From the NCBI GenBank assembly GCA_938029995.1, contig CALHGI010000361.1:1-6154 (forward strand): DNA of 6,154 bases, read 5' to 3'. Made by a program: the position numbers and the translations under genes. The notes below the pieces were generated by a model, which saw nothing but the letters and a program-made list of their open reading frames with translations, did no database searches and was not told where the DNA came from. Positions 5,767-6,154 of this stretch are shown here, piece after piece (the first letter of the stretch is position 1; every line of letters starts with the position of its first letter). Origin of the DNA: an uncultured cyanobacterium (GTDB taxonomy: Bacteria > Cyanobacteriota > Cyanobacteriia > Phormidesmidales > Phormidesmidaceae).

Positions 5767-5860
5767 GCGCTGTCAAATTTGGGAGTATTTCCAGGGTGCT
5801 AGGGCTAGTCTGTCCATAGACGTTGTCCGTTTAATGCCTGCCATACCTAAAGCCGCATGA

Positions 5861-6088
5861 CTATTCCGTATCTTCTGGCATCAGAGTTTCAATCAAGAGT
5901 TGAGCCTTTTGCTGTTTTTCTTGCAAAAAGGTGCCGCACTTTTTTAGCTCTGTAGCTGCCTTTTCAAATTGCTCGAAGATATGGGCTAGAGGCAGTTCAC
6001 CGGTTTCTAGGTCAGTGATAATAGCTTCAATTTGTTCGACCGAGGCTTCATAGTCCCAGGCTTCCGTAGACTTTTTTGCTCTAGGCAT
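5861..6088 (-). CDS. xseB: Exodeoxyribonuclease VII small subunit
   Basis: A 75-residue, highly helical protein and the small subunit of exonuclease VII, which with XseA degrades single-stranded DNA to oligonucleotides in repair. Family features are WDYEASVEQIEAIITDLETG (11-30), ELPLAHIFEQFEKAATELKKC (31-51) and a C-terminal helix EKQQKAQLLIETL; LETGELPL and the Cys in KKC are especially characteristic. Length is typical. ATG at 6088 (MPRAKKSTEAWDYE) is preferred; an in-frame TTG at 6109 would add seven residues (LPPFCTT) that look unlike the family. No clear Shine-Dalgarno sequence is present, as is common in cyanobacteria. xseA often lies directly upstream, which would be beyond the right edge; the 66 bases left there do not allow its end to be recognised with confidence. 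It is convergent with the kinase-like gene. Confidence 0.92.
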   Translation of the reverse strand: MPRAKKSTEAWDYEASVEQIEAIITDLETGELPLAHIFEQFEKAATELKKCGTFLQEKQQKAQLLIETLMPEDTE

Positions 6089-6154
6089 GGTGGTGCAGAA
6101 TGGGGGCAAAGATGATGGCTCTATGGATAGTTTTGCTCACCCCAGCACCTTCCG

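Noticed and set aside
6081..6154. 3' end of xseA upstream of xseB
   Set aside because: One minus-strand frame stays open from the edge to a TAG just past the xseB ATG, but its translation (ending APILHHHA) is not recognisable as XseA, and the other two frames stop earlier; the piece is too short to assign.

Overview
This window reads as chromosomal DNA of a cyanobacterium. Three perfect copies of the cyanobacterial HIP1 octamer GCGATCGC are present (from 1739, 3524 and 4662). Several proteins look like cyanobacterial subfamilies: a small glutaredoxin-like protein with an LPRLSPRA motif, a MurE that fits a start at MTLRELLA, and a histidine-kinase-like protein with a QEL..P H-box. No tRNA, rRNA, CRISPR array, insertion sequence or integrase was found, and no non-coding stretch exceeds 300 bases.

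Layout. On the minus strand, reading leftwards from 2747, lie cysH (thioredoxin-type PAPS reductase), a three-module cell-wall hydrolase (jacalin-like lectin, GH24 lysozyme, M15 metallopeptidase), and the first 65 codons of a probable PLP-dependent decarboxylase that runs off the left edge. A 158-bp divergent intergenic region rich in short palindromes (2748-2905) separates these from a plus-strand series: a glutaredoxin-like CxxC protein, murE (meso-DAP-adding ligase) and a short histidine-kinase-like protein. At the right edge xseB (exonuclease VII small subunit) is on the minus strand, convergent with the kinase-like gene.

How the genes relate. MurE builds the DAP-containing stem peptide of peptidoglycan. 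The lectin/GH24/M15 protein carries two domains of families that cut peptidoglycan, one acting on glycan and one on peptide. CysH needs a dithiol reductant, and a small CxxC protein is transcribed divergently from it; a functional link is possible but unproven. The decarboxylase, kinase and xseB show no clear pathway link to these genes.

The points most worth a second look are the fused hydrolase, which has no visible signal peptide, and the kinase-like protein, which keeps its ATP-binding boxes but has Gln where the phospho-accepting His should be and has no sensor domain. Neither amounts to a demonstrated new system. The smaller signals are clustered palindromes upstream of cysH and a decayed duplication of the glutaredoxin gene's 3' end in front of murE.
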